Part shown: piece by piece, positions 17,252-26,896 of the stretch
How positions within the stretch are numbered: the first letter of the stretch is position 1
How the letters are laid out: every line of letters begins with the position of its first letter
The notes under the pieces: model-generated
What the model was told of the DNA's origin: nothing
What the model saw: the letters and a program-made list of their open reading frames with translations, nothing else
Database searches by the model: none
Made by a program: the position numbers and the translations under genes
Origin: MPNP01 sp026710155
GTDB taxonomy: Bacteria; Pseudomonadota; Alphaproteobacteria; Rhodobacterales; Rhodobacteraceae
Assembly: GCA_965200885.1 (NCBI GenBank)
Contig: OZ241737.1
Location: forward strand, 930,001 to 994,000
DNA length: 64,000 bases
Reading direction: 5' to 3'

Positions 17252-18832
17252 ATGAAATTAATGCCCAAGATTAGAACTGCCGAAGAAGCAGTAAAACTTA
17301 TTCAGGATGAGGCCGTTGTGGCCGTGAACTCCTCAAGTGGTTTATGTTGTCCAGATTCTATATTAGAGGCTCTGGGAAAACGATTTGACAAGGAGAGCCA
17401 CCCTAAAAACCTGACAACAATACACCCGATTGCAGCAGGCGATATGTTCGGAACCAAGGGCGTTGATCATATTGCCAAAAAGGGACTGTTGGGCAGGATT
17501 ATTGGAGGTTCGTATCCTTCAGGACCCTCGAAAGCCGAACCTCCTGCAATTTGGAATATTATACTTGCGAACCAGGTATTGGCATACAACGTGCCTTCAG
17601 GAATCATATTTGACATGTTACGTGAAGCTTCCTCCAAGCGTCCCGGGGTACTTACAAAGGTCGGAATGGATACCTTTGTTGACCCGAAACTGGAAGGCTG
17701 TGCCATGAATGAAGCAGCTGAATCCAACCCTATTGTCAGAAGGACTAAATTTGAAGGTGAAGAATGGCTTTATTTTCCAGCAATCGTACCTGATGTTGCG
17801 ATAATCCGGGCAACAGCATCCGATGCCTGTGGGAATCTCACTTTTGAAGAAGAAGGTGCTTACTTGGGAGCGCTGGAAATGGCACTTGCTGCTAAAAACA
17901 ATGGAGGTGTTGTTATTGCTCAGGTTAAAAGGATCATCCATAATGCCTCCTCCCAGCCGCATAAAGTACATGTTCCCGGAGCTTTTGTTACAGTAGTCGT
18001 TGAGGCCCCAGAACAATTGCAGACTACGGCGACTCCATACGACCCTACCATCTCGGGTGAAGTCAACCTTGATATTGATAACCTGGAACAAATCCCATTT
18101 GATTCAAGCAAAGTCATTGCCCGAAGAGTTGCCCAAGAGCTCAGGGAAGGTTGGGTTGTTAACATAGGTTATGGAATTTCGGCAAATGTTCCCCGCATTC
18201 TCATAGAGGAAAACAGGCACGGGGCAGTAACCTGGGTCATTGAACAAGGAGCAATCGGGGGAATACCGTTACTTGGATTTAAATTTGGCTGTTCTGCCAA
18301 TGCTGAAGCATTCGTGCCCTCTCCAAACCAGTTCAGTTTTTTCCAATCCGGCAGTTTTGATGCTTCATTGCTTTCCTTTCTACAGGTTTCCAAAGATGGA
18401 TCGGTCAATGTCTCCAGACTCAAGTCAAACCCTCATCGTACCGCCGGTGCCGGTGGCTTTGTTGATATTACAAGCAGGGCAAAAAAAATCATCTTTAGCG
18501 GCTATTTTAATGCTGGTGCGAAGCTAGATGTCAGGGAGGGCAAACTGGTCATCGAGAAAGAGGGCAGGATAGCTAAATTTGTAACTGATTTGGATCAGAT
18601 ATCGTTTTCTGGTGAAAGAGCTCAAGAGCAGGGTCAGGAAATAACATTCTTGACGGAAAGGTGTGTGATCAAGCTCAAGGGTAAGGGGCTGGTTGTAACT
18701 GAAATCGCCCCTGGAATTGATATCGAACGTGATATTATTGATCAAGCAGAAGTTCATTTGTCTGTAGATGATCAATTGAAGGAAATGGATTCAAGATTGT
18801 TTTATCCTGAACCATTAGGTCTGCAACTTTGA
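17252..18832 (+). CDS. Acyl-CoA:acetate/3-ketoacid CoA-transferase, fused alpha-beta (family I)
   Basis: This 526-residue family-I CoA-transferase has both subunits in one chain, as in propionate CoA-transferase and YdiF. It moves CoA from a donor such as acetyl-CoA or succinyl-CoA to a carboxylic acid. The N-terminal half has the G-rich stretch SGPSKAEPPAIWN, and the catalytic Glu lies in the VIEQGAIGGIPLLG motif near residue 333. The acyl acceptor cannot be told. It begins just after operator B and is followed by about 235 bp before the ThDP enzyme gene. Its presence indicates that the island's substrate is converted to a carboxylate and then a CoA ester. Confidence 0.87.
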   Translation: MKLMPKIRTAEEAVKLIQDEAVVAVNSSSGLCCPDSILEALGKRFDKESHPKNLTTIHPIAAGDMFGTKGVDHIAKKGLLGRIIGGSYPSGPSKAEPPAIWNIILANQVLAYNVPSGIIFDMLREASSKRPGVLTKVGMDTFVDPKLEGCAMNEAAESNPIVRRTKFEGEEWLYFPAIVPDVAIIRATASDACGNLTFEEEGAYLGALEMALAAKNNGGVVIAQVKRIIHNASSQPHKVHVPGAFVTVVVEAPEQLQTTATPYDPTISGEVNLDIDNLEQIPFDSSKVIARRVAQELREGWVVNIGYGISANVPRILIEENRHGAVTWVIEQGAIGGIPLLGFKFGCSANAEAFVPSPNQFSFFQSGSFDASLLSFLQVSKDGSVNVSRLKSNPHRTAGAGGFVDITSRAKKIIFSGYFNAGAKLDVREGKLVIEKEGRIAKFVTDLDQISFSGERAQEQGQEITFLTERCVIKLKGKGLVVTEIAPGIDIERDIIDQAEVHLSVDDQLKEMDSRLFYPEPLGLQL

Positions 18833-19068
18833 AATTGACGGTTGGGAAATGTACGCATTGATAACAATTCACCAACCCATCGGAGGAATTGGAATTATGG
18901 CGGCTAAACTGATTTCTGAGGCTATTAGCTCATGAACAACAAGCCAAATCAAACATTATATTTTTCCGACGGGTTTAGTTGTTCGTTCAACAACAGGTCC
19001 ACTTCAAAGTCGGCATTTCCAGTCAGAAGTTGAGTAGCCATAATCAAGTAAAAGGAGGAAATTCAATC

Positions 19069-20931
19069 ATGAAAACTGTTGGTCATTTAATAGGTAGAGC
19101 GCTGAAAGCTTATGGCGTACCATATATAACGGGATTGCCTGGGCATGGAAACTGGAATTTACTTGATGCTTTCAACGATCCGGGTTCGGATATTCCTGTA
19201 ATTCAAACAATGCATGAACAAGCTGCCGTGCATATTGCAGATGCGCACTTTAGAGTCACCGGCAGCCCGATAGCGGCTTCCACATCAATTGGTCCTGGTG
19301 CAGCAAATACTGTCATGGCGTTGGCCAATGCCTATTGCGACTCGACTTCGCTTTTGTTGATGACCGGGTCAACGGCGACACATATGCGGGGTCACGGCGT
19401 TATGCAGGAACTTGATCGAGAGAACACCCCCGATTTCACTAAAGTTACAGAACATGTAACGAAGCGTAACTTTGACATGATTACGGCAAACAGCGCACCT
19501 TTCATAATGCATCGGGCGTTTAGTGCAATGCTCACGGGGAGACCGGGTCCTGTCCATTTGAATATCCCCCTTGATATCCAATCGGCTGAAACGGACATTG
19601 ATGTTCAGGAACTGTCCAAACGGATACCAACAGGTCGTCTGCGAGCTGACAGCCTCGCAATTGAACGGGCGATTGAACTTTTGTTGAACGCCGAACGCCC
19701 TTGTATTGTCGCTGGTGGAGGAACAATCACTTCTAACGCCAGTGGTGCCTTGAAAAGGCTGGTTGAAAGGCTTGGTATACCGGTGGTATTTACCTGGAAC
19801 GGCAAAGGTTCGCTTCCTGAAGATCACGCAATGAATGCTGGTACAGTTGGATGGCCTGGAAGTTTGACCGGGAATACGCTTGCGGGTGAAGCCGATGTTG
19901 TTATGTCTCTTGGCTGCAAGTTTACCGATTGGTCAGCTTCATCATGGCGGAAAGGCGTTAGTTTTTCAATTCCGGAAAGTAAGCTGATTCACGTGGATAT
20001 TGACCCACGTGAAATTGGTAAAAACTATCCTGTAGAAGTGGGAATAGTTGGTGATATCTCCTTGGTATTGGAGGACATGGATGCAGGAATTTCTAACACT
20101 CAGGCGAGTAAGGCATATGAACGAAGGTCTGCCCAACATGACAGGTTGTCCAGGTTGTGGGGCGAATGGGACCAACTCATGGTGCCCAGACGCAATCACA
20201 ATAGTATCCCTACGACTATGTTGACCGCGCTCCGAGAATTGCGAAAAGCATTGCCTCGTAATGGGGTCGTGACCGTGGGATCAGGGCATCCGCAAAGTTC
20301 TACAAAGCAGGATTTTCCAATTTATGAACCGCGCACACACATAACCCCTGGAAGTTACTCGCCAATGGGCTTTGCATTGCCGGCGGCGATTGGAGCAAAG
20401 TTGGCCAAACCTGAAGCTCCGGTAGTTTGTATCATCGGTGATGGCGATTTTATGATGTGCATGCAAGAATTGGCAACATGCGTTATGTACAACGTTCCGG
20501 TCGTATTCCTGATTCTAAACAATTCAGGTTATATCTCAATTCGAGATGGGCAGGATGCATTGATGGGCCGCAACATCATTTCCGAATTCTCGCATCAAGG
20601 AAAAAACAATGAACCTTATTCGGTCAATTTTCCAGATTTGGCAAAGTCGTTTGGATTGGATTTTGCAGAGCAGGTGAGGTCTGTTGATAAAATCGCTCCA
20701 ACCATTGAGGCGGCACTTAATTATGGTGGACCGGCATTGGTTGAAGTGCCAATTACAAGAGATGTAAGTATTGCTGCGGCAAATGTTGTGGGTTGGTGGG
20801 ATTTTCCACCTATACCAACTGCACCACAGGCAGTTCTTGATGATTATGTTTCTGGTATTGAGGCAGAACAGCACCAGGGTCAAGCAACTTCAAGTGTCAA
20901 GATTGTAAAAGCTGAAGGTGCTGTAGGTTAA
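19069..20931 (+). CDS. Thiamine-diphosphate-dependent enzyme (acetolactate synthase-like)
   Basis: A 620-residue enzyme with the three-domain POX/ALS architecture. The catalytic Glu of the pyrimidine domain is in TMHEQAAVHIADAH, the central domain carries VAGGGTITSNASG, and the C-terminal ThDP-Mg motif runs from IGDGDFMMCMQEL to LNNSGY. It would cleave or join C-C bonds next to a keto group: carboligase, decarboxylase or diketone hydrolase. It matches none of acetolactate synthase, glyoxylate carboligase or IolD clearly enough to name. AAAGGAGG precedes the ATG at 19069; earlier in-frame starts are not supported. No operator copy lies directly upstream. Confidence 0.82.
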   Translation: MKTVGHLIGRALKAYGVPYITGLPGHGNWNLLDAFNDPGSDIPVIQTMHEQAAVHIADAHFRVTGSPIAASTSIGPGAANTVMALANAYCDSTSLLLMTGSTATHMRGHGVMQELDRENTPDFTKVTEHVTKRNFDMITANSAPFIMHRAFSAMLTGRPGPVHLNIPLDIQSAETDIDVQELSKRIPTGRLRADSLAIERAIELLLNAERPCIVAGGGTITSNASGALKRLVERLGIPVVFTWNGKGSLPEDHAMNAGTVGWPGSLTGNTLAGEADVVMSLGCKFTDWSASSWRKGVSFSIPESKLIHVDIDPREIGKNYPVEVGIVGDISLVLEDMDAGISNTQASKAYERRSAQHDRLSRLWGEWDQLMVPRRNHNSIPTTMLTALRELRKALPRNGVVTVGSGHPQSSTKQDFPIYEPRTHITPGSYSPMGFALPAAIGAKLAKPEAPVVCIIGDGDFMMCMQELATCVMYNVPVVFLILNNSGYISIRDGQDALMGRNIISEFSHQGKNNEPYSVNFPDLAKSFGLDFAEQVRSVDKIAPTIEAALNYGGPALVEVPITRDVSIAAANVVGWWDFPPIPTAPQAVLDDYVSGIEAEQHQGQATSSVKIVKAEGAVG

Positions 20932-21423
20932 TGGGTAATTGAGATTGGAAACAATCCGTTTAAGTCATTTGCCGACTATTTGGAGTGTCAAACCAAGTTC
21001 AGTGATGATTTCGGTATTTCGTAACCCAACCGCACACTTCGGGATAACCCGATAGCAGTCAAAAGTGCTTCGGGTAAACGGTGTCTAGATTATTTGGGCG
21101 TTACCCAAAAAAGAACGCTCTGTATCGGTAAGAATAAGTGTATAGGATTTTCTTGCTGAATCTCTTGGCATGATCAGTGATTTTACAGACTTGAAAATAG
21201 TTCGGCATAACGTGTTACCGACTGGGTATTCTGATTGTACTTTACAAAATTCCATCCAAGGGGTTTGGTGTATTGACAAAATAATTTACTTAAATAACCT
21301 AGCAGATATAAATCAAGTAGTGAGAGTGCATCGTTGATGAAGTTGGTAAGATCCGGAGTCGCTAGGCATTGAAAGTTGTGCGATCAGGCAACAACTATTG
21401 CCTGTTTATGAGTGTTGACTATT
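20932..21423. other. Intergenic region without a convincing gene
   Basis: Nearly 500 bp between the ThDP enzyme and the hydratase. A 64-codon frame on the minus strand (21085-21279) has no ribosome binding site or recognisable domain. Imperfect repeats around CTTCGGGATAACCCG and CTTCGGGTAAACGG (about 21037-21080) are visible. A TTGACA at 21273-21278 could belong to a promoter for the hydratase, but no good -10 follows. Confidence 0.5.
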
Positions 21424-22191
21424 ATGAGCAAAATACATCTGGAATTTGATGACAAAATTGCAGAAATGCGTCTAGATAATCCTGCCAAGTTTAATGCCTT
21501 GACATCTGGCATGTTGGAAGCAATTGAAAAGTATTGTGCAGAAATCGAGCGAAGGGAAGATGTACGTGCACTCCTGCTGACTGCTGAAGGAAACAAGGTG
21601 TTTTGTAGTGGTGCTGATATTTCGGACTGGTCCCAGCTTAGCCCGTTCGAATTTGCCCGTCAGTGGATTCGTGAAGGCCATAGGATATTCGACCGGTTGG
21701 CACGCCTTTCCATTCCTACCATTGCCGTACTCAATGGCCACGCTTTTGGAGGTGGACTCGAGCTGGCAGCAACCTGTGATATTCGTGTGATGCATCCTAC
21801 CGCAACCCTTGTTCTCCCGGAAACAGGAGTAGGTATCGTACCCGGATGGTCTGGCACGCAAAGGCTGGTACGCCTTTTGCCTGAATCTGTCGTTAAGGAA
21901 ATGGCTCTTTTTGGTCGTCGATTATCAGCAAGCCGTGCCGAACAATTCGGTTTTGTAGCTGAGGTCTCGGAAACCCCATATGATAAAGCAGTGGAAATTG
22001 CCAATTCCATGGTAAAAACAAGTCCCTATGCCACGGTTGTGGTCAAGCAAATGATTCATGCTGGAGTCGGGGAAGACACAGCGGCTCTTCTCGAAGCAAT
22101 GGGTGGAGGAATGATTGCTTCAAGCATGGATAAAGCAGAAGGAGTAGAGGCCTTCAGGGAAAAAAGAAAACCAAACTTCAAAGGCCAATAA
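21424..22191 (+). CDS. Enoyl-CoA hydratase/isomerase family protein
   Basis: A crotonase-fold protein of about 255 residues, which hydrates a 2-enoyl-CoA or performs a related CoA-ester reaction. The oxyanion-hole segments are CSGADISDW and NGHAFGGGLELAATCD. Both catalytic Glu positions of classical hydratases are kept, in LPETGVGIVPG and VVKEMALFG. The ATG at 21424 is preferred over the upstream TTG at 21412. It converges on the GMC oxidoreductase gene with a gap of about 100 bp. Its place in the pathway would be downstream of the CoA-transferase and acyl-CoA dehydrogenase. Confidence 0.88.
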   Translation: MSKIHLEFDDKIAEMRLDNPAKFNALTSGMLEAIEKYCAEIERREDVRALLLTAEGNKVFCSGADISDWSQLSPFEFARQWIREGHRIFDRLARLSIPTIAVLNGHAFGGGLELAATCDIRVMHPTATLVLPETGVGIVPGWSGTQRLVRLLPESVVKEMALFGRRLSASRAEQFGFVAEVSETPYDKAVEIANSMVKTSPYATVVVKQMIHAGVGEDTAALLEAMGGGMIASSMDKAEGVEAFREKRKPNFKGQ

Positions 22192-22295
22192 TCAAGCAGG
22201 AATTGTTGAAATCTTCAAAAGTCCAACTTGTTAATCTATGATAATGATGTCCAACAACCAAAAGAGGATGGACAGGAATTCTGCGGTCTGGTTGG

Positions 22296-23891
22296 TCAGT
22301 AATTCATCCTAATCATGTCAGAGGCTTTTTCAGCAATCATGACAGTTGGAGCATTCGTGTTCGATCCAATTAAACTCGGCATTATTGAACTGTCACAAAT
22401 CCTCAGCCCATCAATACCATAAACTTTCAGCTGTGGGTCTACCACTGACATTTCGTCTATCCCCATTTTACAGGTACAGGTCGGATGATAGGAGGTACGA
22501 CCATATCGGCGAGCATAGTTGACGAAGTCCTCGTGTGCTTTGACTTCATCATTCGGATAGTGGATTTTCTTGATATACTTTTGCAATGATGGCTGATTGA
22601 AGATTTCTGTGCTTAGCATTACACCTTTTGCTGAAGTCTCTTGATCGTAAGGGTGACAAAGATAGTTGGGATCAACAAGAGGATTATCACGAGGGTCGTC
22701 AGAAACAAGTCGAACAGTTCCACGGCTTTTCGGCCTTAACGTGTATGAATTAAGTGTTATTCCTGAACCGGAAGGAATGGATGGTACTCCCTCTTCCTTA
22801 CCCGCACCAGCAAGAAAATGAAACTGCAAATCAGGTACAGGAATGCTTTGATCGCTATACCAGAACCCACCCCCTTCAACGATATTGGAGGTAACCGGTC
22901 CCGAATTATAGAGCAGATATTGCAAACCGGCCTTGAACATCCCCCATGGTCCATCGTAATGATCAAGGCTATAAGGTCCATTAAGCTCAGCAACAATATC
23001 GACTCCAAAATGGTCGTTGAGATTCTCACCTACCCCCGGCAAATCCTGAACAATTTCAATGTTGTGCTGTTTAAGATGGGATGCGTGTCCAATTCCGGAA
23101 AGCATCAACAGTTTGGGCGTGTTGATTGCACCGGAAGTTATGAGAACCTCAGTTTGTGCCAAGGCGCGTTCAACATGACCTCCCTTCTGGTACTCAACCC
23201 CCATTGCACGACCTTTGTCAAAGAGGATTCTCAGAACTTGAGTTTTGGTTAATACAGTTAAATTTTCTCGATTAATTATAGGCTTAAGGTAACCCCTGGC
23301 TGCCGAACAGCGGCGGTTGTTTAATACCGTCAATTGATAACATCCGGCTCCTTCCTGAATCGGGCCATTAAAATCTTGATTATAGGGGATGCCGTTTTCT
23401 TGGCAGGCTTTGACAAATGAATAGGTAATCGGCATTGGACTATGAATATTTGAGACTCCCAGAGGCCCATTCGTACCATGCCAATCACCGGAATAGGCAC
23501 TATTTCCTTCCGAACGAACAAAATATGGCTTTACTTCTTCAAAAGACCATCCCCCACACCCTTCTTCATGAGCCCACCGATCATAATCAGCAGGATTTCC
23601 ACGAGTAAAGACCTCGGCATTTATTGAACTGCCACCCCCAAGGACCTTGGCTTGGGTATAGGAAATTTCCCGGTTTAATGCATATTTTTGAGGAACGGTC
23701 ATTAATCCCCAGGTGTAGGGGCCAGAAGTCATTTTGGCAAAACCAATGGGAAAGTGGATCCATGGGTTATTGTCATTTCCACCGGCTTCAATGAGAAGAA
23801 TGTTAATTATCGGATTTTCGGAGAGCCGATTTGCCAAGACACAACCAGCAGTACCCCCTCCCACAATGACAAAATCAAACGCTTTTTTCAT
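22296..23891 (-). CDS. GMC-family FAD-dependent alcohol oxidoreductase (choline dehydrogenase-like)
   Basis: A 531-residue glucose-methanol-choline oxidoreductase. The FAD-binding motif is IVGGGTAGCVLANRLSE at the N-terminus, and the family signature around KVLGGGSSINAEVFTRGNP is near residue 80. The C-terminal active-site pair is His in SYHPTCTCKMG and Asn in SNTNAPTVMIAEK. It oxidises a primary alcohol or sugar hydroxyl. I start at the ATG at 23891; a TTG at 23912 is also in frame. It is divergent from the TetR gene, with operator C in the shared intergenic region. Confidence 0.88.
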   Translation of the reverse strand: MKKAFDFVIVGGGTAGCVLANRLSENPIINILLIEAGGNDNNPWIHFPIGFAKMTSGPYTWGLMTVPQKYALNREISYTQAKVLGGGSSINAEVFTRGNPADYDRWAHEEGCGGWSFEEVKPYFVRSEGNSAYSGDWHGTNGPLGVSNIHSPMPITYSFVKACQENGIPYNQDFNGPIQEGAGCYQLTVLNNRRCSAARGYLKPIINRENLTVLTKTQVLRILFDKGRAMGVEYQKGGHVERALAQTEVLITSGAINTPKLLMLSGIGHASHLKQHNIEIVQDLPGVGENLNDHFGVDIVAELNGPYSLDHYDGPWGMFKAGLQYLLYNSGPVTSNIVEGGGFWYSDQSIPVPDLQFHFLAGAGKEEGVPSIPSGSGITLNSYTLRPKSRGTVRLVSDDPRDNPLVDPNYLCHPYDQETSAKGVMLSTEIFNQPSLQKYIKKIHYPNDEVKAHEDFVNYARRYGRTSYHPTCTCKMGIDEMSVVDPQLKVYGIDGLRICDSSIMPSLIGSNTNAPTVMIAEKASDMIRMNY

Positions 23892-23974
23892 AGCTAAGAA
23901 AGCACTTCCCAATATTTACTGCAACACAAAAATGTTGTTAAAATTTACTGTATTATGGCAATATAACTATAAAT

Positions 23975-23990
23975 GTAAACAATTGGTTAC
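23975..23990. promoter_or_regulatory. Operator C: palindrome GTAAACAATTGGTTAC between the GMC and tetR genes
   Basis: A 16-bp inverted repeat of the same consensus as the sites at 10705, 17227 and 28813. It sits 84 bp upstream of the GMC start and 134 bp upstream of the tetR start, the usual position for autoregulation by a divergently transcribed TetR repressor. This is the main reason for assigning the palindrome to that regulator. Confidence 0.62.
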
Positions 23991-24124
23991 TTGATTTTTG
24001 TAACTATTCAGAACTGATTTTATTCTTATGAAATAACTTAACAATCAACTCGAAAATAAAATTGGTTTTTGATTGGGAGCAGCGGAGATTGGTCTTTTGA
24101 CCATATTCAAAAAGTTGTTGTGAT

Positions 24125-24760
24125 ATGGAAAGAGTAAATTTGAGTCGTACAAGAGATTCGGAATCAACCAAGAGAAACATACTTGCGGCCGCGAAAATGG
24201 AATTTGCTACCAAGGGACTAAGCGGGGCAAGAGTGGATGATATTGCCAATGTTGCCAAAGTCAACAAGCGGATGATTTATCATTATTTTGAATCCAAGGA
24301 GAATCTGTTCAAACAGGTTATTGAAAAAGCCTATCTGGATATAAGGGAAGCAGAGCTTGAGCTTAACTTGGAGCATCTGGATGCCAAATCTGCTTTGGAG
24401 ACTTTGGTGAGATTCACTTGGAAATACTATCTGGACAATCCAGAGTTCATCCGGCTTGTCAACAGCGAAAACCTGCACCATGCAAGACATTTGAAAACCT
24501 CAAAAGAGGTTGTCCAAGCCAATAGAAATTATGTGGGGCTGGTTCAATCAATCTTGGACCGGGGAGTGCAAGAGGGTGAATTCAGGGATCAAATTGATCC
24601 TGTAAATCTAAACATAACAATAGCAGCAATTGGTTATTATTACCTCAATAATCGTTTCACAGGTTCCATCATCTTTGAAAAAGACCTGATGGGTAGCGAA
24701 GTTCTGGACAAACGGCTAGAATTCAATATTGAAACAATTCTGAAACTTGTCAGCCGATAA
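24125..24760 (+). CDS. TetR/AcrR-family transcriptional regulator
   Basis: A 211-residue one-component repressor. The N-terminal HTH is textbook: ILAAAKMEFATKGLSGARV followed by DDIANVAKVNKRMIYHYF, with the recognition helix at about residues 42-50. The C-terminal all-helical domain would bind the effector, probably a pathway intermediate. It lies centrally in the catabolic island, divergent from the GMC gene, and four matching 16-bp palindromes lie in front of island genes. I propose that it controls all four. The effector is unknown. Confidence 0.9.
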   Translation: MERVNLSRTRDSESTKRNILAAAKMEFATKGLSGARVDDIANVAKVNKRMIYHYFESKENLFKQVIEKAYLDIREAELELNLEHLDAKSALETLVRFTWKYYLDNPEFIRLVNSENLHHARHLKTSKEVVQANRNYVGLVQSILDRGVQEGEFRDQIDPVNLNITIAAIGYYYLNNRFTGSIIFEKDLMGSEVLDKRLEFNIETILKLVSR

Positions 24761-24870
24761 TTGAGCCATGTCAATGGTAAATTTGATGGCGTTTCAGTGA
24801 TGCCGGGGAATTTGGTTTCGCATCAGGCTTCAGACAAGTTCATCAGACCACCCTGGTATTCAACCGACTG

Positions 24871-25743
24871 TCAACAGGCAGTTAGAAAACGCTCCTTGAT
24901 TGTGTCCAATACAGTGTGGGGATGTTGTTTCCACCAATTGCCCTGGGAAAAGACCTCAATTTCGTAAAATCCATCATACCCGGTTTTTTCAATGGTATCA
25001 CGAATCCTTCTGATTTCGGCAATCCCATCCCCCATCATCCCGCGATCAAACAAAATATCTGATGTTTCACGCAGCCAGTCGCAAAGATGAACTCCAAAAA
25101 TCAAATTCTTGTCGGATATTCTCAAGAGTTCTGAATCGAAGGCAGTATCCCACCAAACATGGTATACATCAATTGCTAGTCCGACTGATGGATGATCAAT
25201 ATTTTCTACTAGTGTTATTGCATCACGGACCGTTGTCAGACATGAACGATTTCCACAATACACAGGGTGGAGCGGCTCAATTGCCAACTTAACACCCTCC
25301 TTGAAAGCCAGATCAGCATGTTTGGAAATTACATTGGCAATGAAATCCAAATTGTCATCAAGAGTGCCAACTTTAGGATCGTACCCACCAACAACAATTG
25401 TCACCACTTCAGCTTCAAGCTCAGAAGCATACTCAATCGTTTTGCAAAATTCTGTGCTGAGTTCTTCGTAACCTTGTGGAGCTTCGGGTCCAATTAGGTA
25501 GGGTGTCCGGCAGAGACCTGCTACTGTAATACCATTTTGGCAGGCATACCGCCCGACTTCAGCAGCGTGGTTCAGGTCATTGAATTCACGAATCCAAAAT
25601 GTGATCCCCGGTATCCCTTTTTCGCAGCAGGTATCAATAACCTGATGAGGGTTCCAGCCGGCTCCTTTTCCAGCAACTATGTGCCCCAAAGTTGCCGTGT
25701 TCAAAGCCAAGCGTGAAAAGTCATTGAAAAAATCACCCATCAA
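24871..25743 (-). CDS. Sugar phosphate isomerase/epimerase-like TIM-barrel protein (AP_endonuc_2)
   Basis: A xylose-isomerase-like TIM barrel of 290 residues, the superfamily that includes IolE/IolI, hydroxypyruvate isomerase and ketose 3-epimerases. Metal-site candidates are the Glu in LAIEPLHPVYCG, the Asp/His in AIDVYHVWWD, the His in GVHLCDW and the C-terminal Glu in FYEIEVFSQ. These fit a divalent-metal isomerase or dehydratase. The ATG overlaps the stop of the upstream DUF993 gene by four bases, so the two are translationally coupled. It is the last gene of the operon acyl-CoA dehydrogenase, SDR, DUF993, isomerase. Confidence 0.82.
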   Translation of the reverse strand: MMGDFFNDFSRLALNTATLGHIVAGKGAGWNPHQVIDTCCEKGIPGITFWIREFNDLNHAAEVGRYACQNGITVAGLCRTPYLIGPEAPQGYEELSTEFCKTIEYASELEAEVVTIVVGGYDPKVGTLDDNLDFIANVISKHADLAFKEGVKLAIEPLHPVYCGNRSCLTTVRDAITLVENIDHPSVGLAIDVYHVWWDTAFDSELLRISDKNLIFGVHLCDWLRETSDILFDRGMMGDGIAEIRRIRDTIEKTGYDGFYEIEVFSQGNWWKQHPHTVLDTIKERFLTAC

Positions 25744-26891
25744 CCCATCCCATATAATTTAAGTAAAGATTTCATCCGGTAAACAGCCAAGTCAGGCCGG
25801 TTGAGCAAACCAGCTTGGTCAGCTAGCTTGAAACAATCGACAAAATAGGGCAGGGAACGCATGGCATGGGAACCATTGATCATGATGAAGTGCTCTTGGA
25901 AACCATTCAACCAGGCCAAGAAAACGACCCCGGTCTTGTAGTACTGGGTAGGTGATTGAAATATGTGTCTTGCCAAAGGTACAGTTGGCATGAAAAGCGA
26001 ATTATAAACCTTGAGGTTGTTCTCACTCAAAGCGTTGAGAGCTTGGGTACAAACTGGTGCAATTGGGTCAAATATCCCCAGCAGAGCATCCGAATAACCA
26101 TGATCATCTCCAGCGATCAATTCTGGATAATTGAAATCGTCTCCCGTAAACATCCTGACTGTTGCAGGCAATCTTCGACGCATCTCGATTTCCTTGTTCT
26201 TGTCAAGGAGAGACAGTTTTATGCCTTCCACCTTGGATGCGTTTTCCTCAATAATCGTCAAGCAAGTTGCTAGAGCCTGTGACCAATCGGAAGCCCCCCA
26301 GTATCCTTCCAATTGGGGATCAAACATTTCACCTAACCAATGGATTATCACAGGCTTTTCGCAATGGTCAAGTACAGTCTTGTAGACCCGAATGTAATCA
26401 TCCGAATTCTTGGCCAATCGTGCAAGAGCCCTGCTAGCCATGACAATGATTCGTCCATTCAACTTTTGGATAGCTTCAACCTGGGTGAGATATGCCTTGA
26501 TCACTTGATCAACATTTATGGTTACATCATGGGTCAAATGGTCTGTTCCTGCCCCATTGAATACTGTAGCTTCCGGGATTTCGGTTAAGGTTTGCCTGAT
26601 CAATTCAAGGGCAGTTGGCCAAGCCAAACCGCCACCCCTTTGGGCCGTGTCCATTGCTTCAGCGATGCCAAGGCCCAATCCGGCCAAATGGCGACGAAAA
26701 GACAAAGTGGCATTCCAGTCCAAGGAGGGATTGACGGAAGGGTTAAGTTCTGAATAAGGGTTTGCAACCACATGGGCAGCCGCTAACAATTGACGAGGAG
26801 ACGGTTTCTTGAGAGGAACATGACCTAATGGATTACCGATCAAAGTGTAGTCAAGCAGATTGCCCTGATTGTCCGGTAGTTGAATAATCAT
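25740..26891 (-). CDS. DUF993 family protein (DapA-like TIM barrel), uncharacterised
   Basis: A 383-residue protein matching the DUF993 family by the segments LDWNATLSFRRHLAGLGLGI, EAMDTAQRGGG and KLSLLDKNKEIEMRRRLP. The family is thought to adopt a DapA/aldolase-type TIM barrel; KLS could supply a Schiff-base lysine, but this is inference. The function is not established. The gene starts five bases before the SDR stop and overlaps the isomerase start, so it is inside the operon. A retro-aldol or dehydratase step on a keto-sugar derivative would suit the context. Confidence 0.75.
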   Translation of the reverse strand: MIIQLPDNQGNLLDYTLIGNPLGHVPLKKPSPRQLLAAAHVVANPYSELNPSVNPSLDWNATLSFRRHLAGLGLGIAEAMDTAQRGGGLAWPTALELIRQTLTEIPEATVFNGAGTDHLTHDVTINVDQVIKAYLTQVEAIQKLNGRIIVMASRALARLAKNSDDYIRVYKTVLDHCEKPVIIHWLGEMFDPQLEGYWGASDWSQALATCLTIIEENASKVEGIKLSLLDKNKEIEMRRRLPATVRMFTGDDFNYPELIAGDDHGYSDALLGIFDPIAPVCTQALNALSENNLKVYNSLFMPTVPLARHIFQSPTQYYKTGVVFLAWLNGFQEHFIMINGSHAMRSLPYFVDCFKLADQAGLLNRPDLAVYRMKSLLKLYGMG

Positions 26892-26896
26892 GATTT

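Noticed and set aside
21085..21279. A 64-codon minus-strand frame between the ThDP enzyme and the hydratase.
   Set aside because: No ribosome binding site, no motif, and the region also contains imperfect repeats; treated as non-coding.
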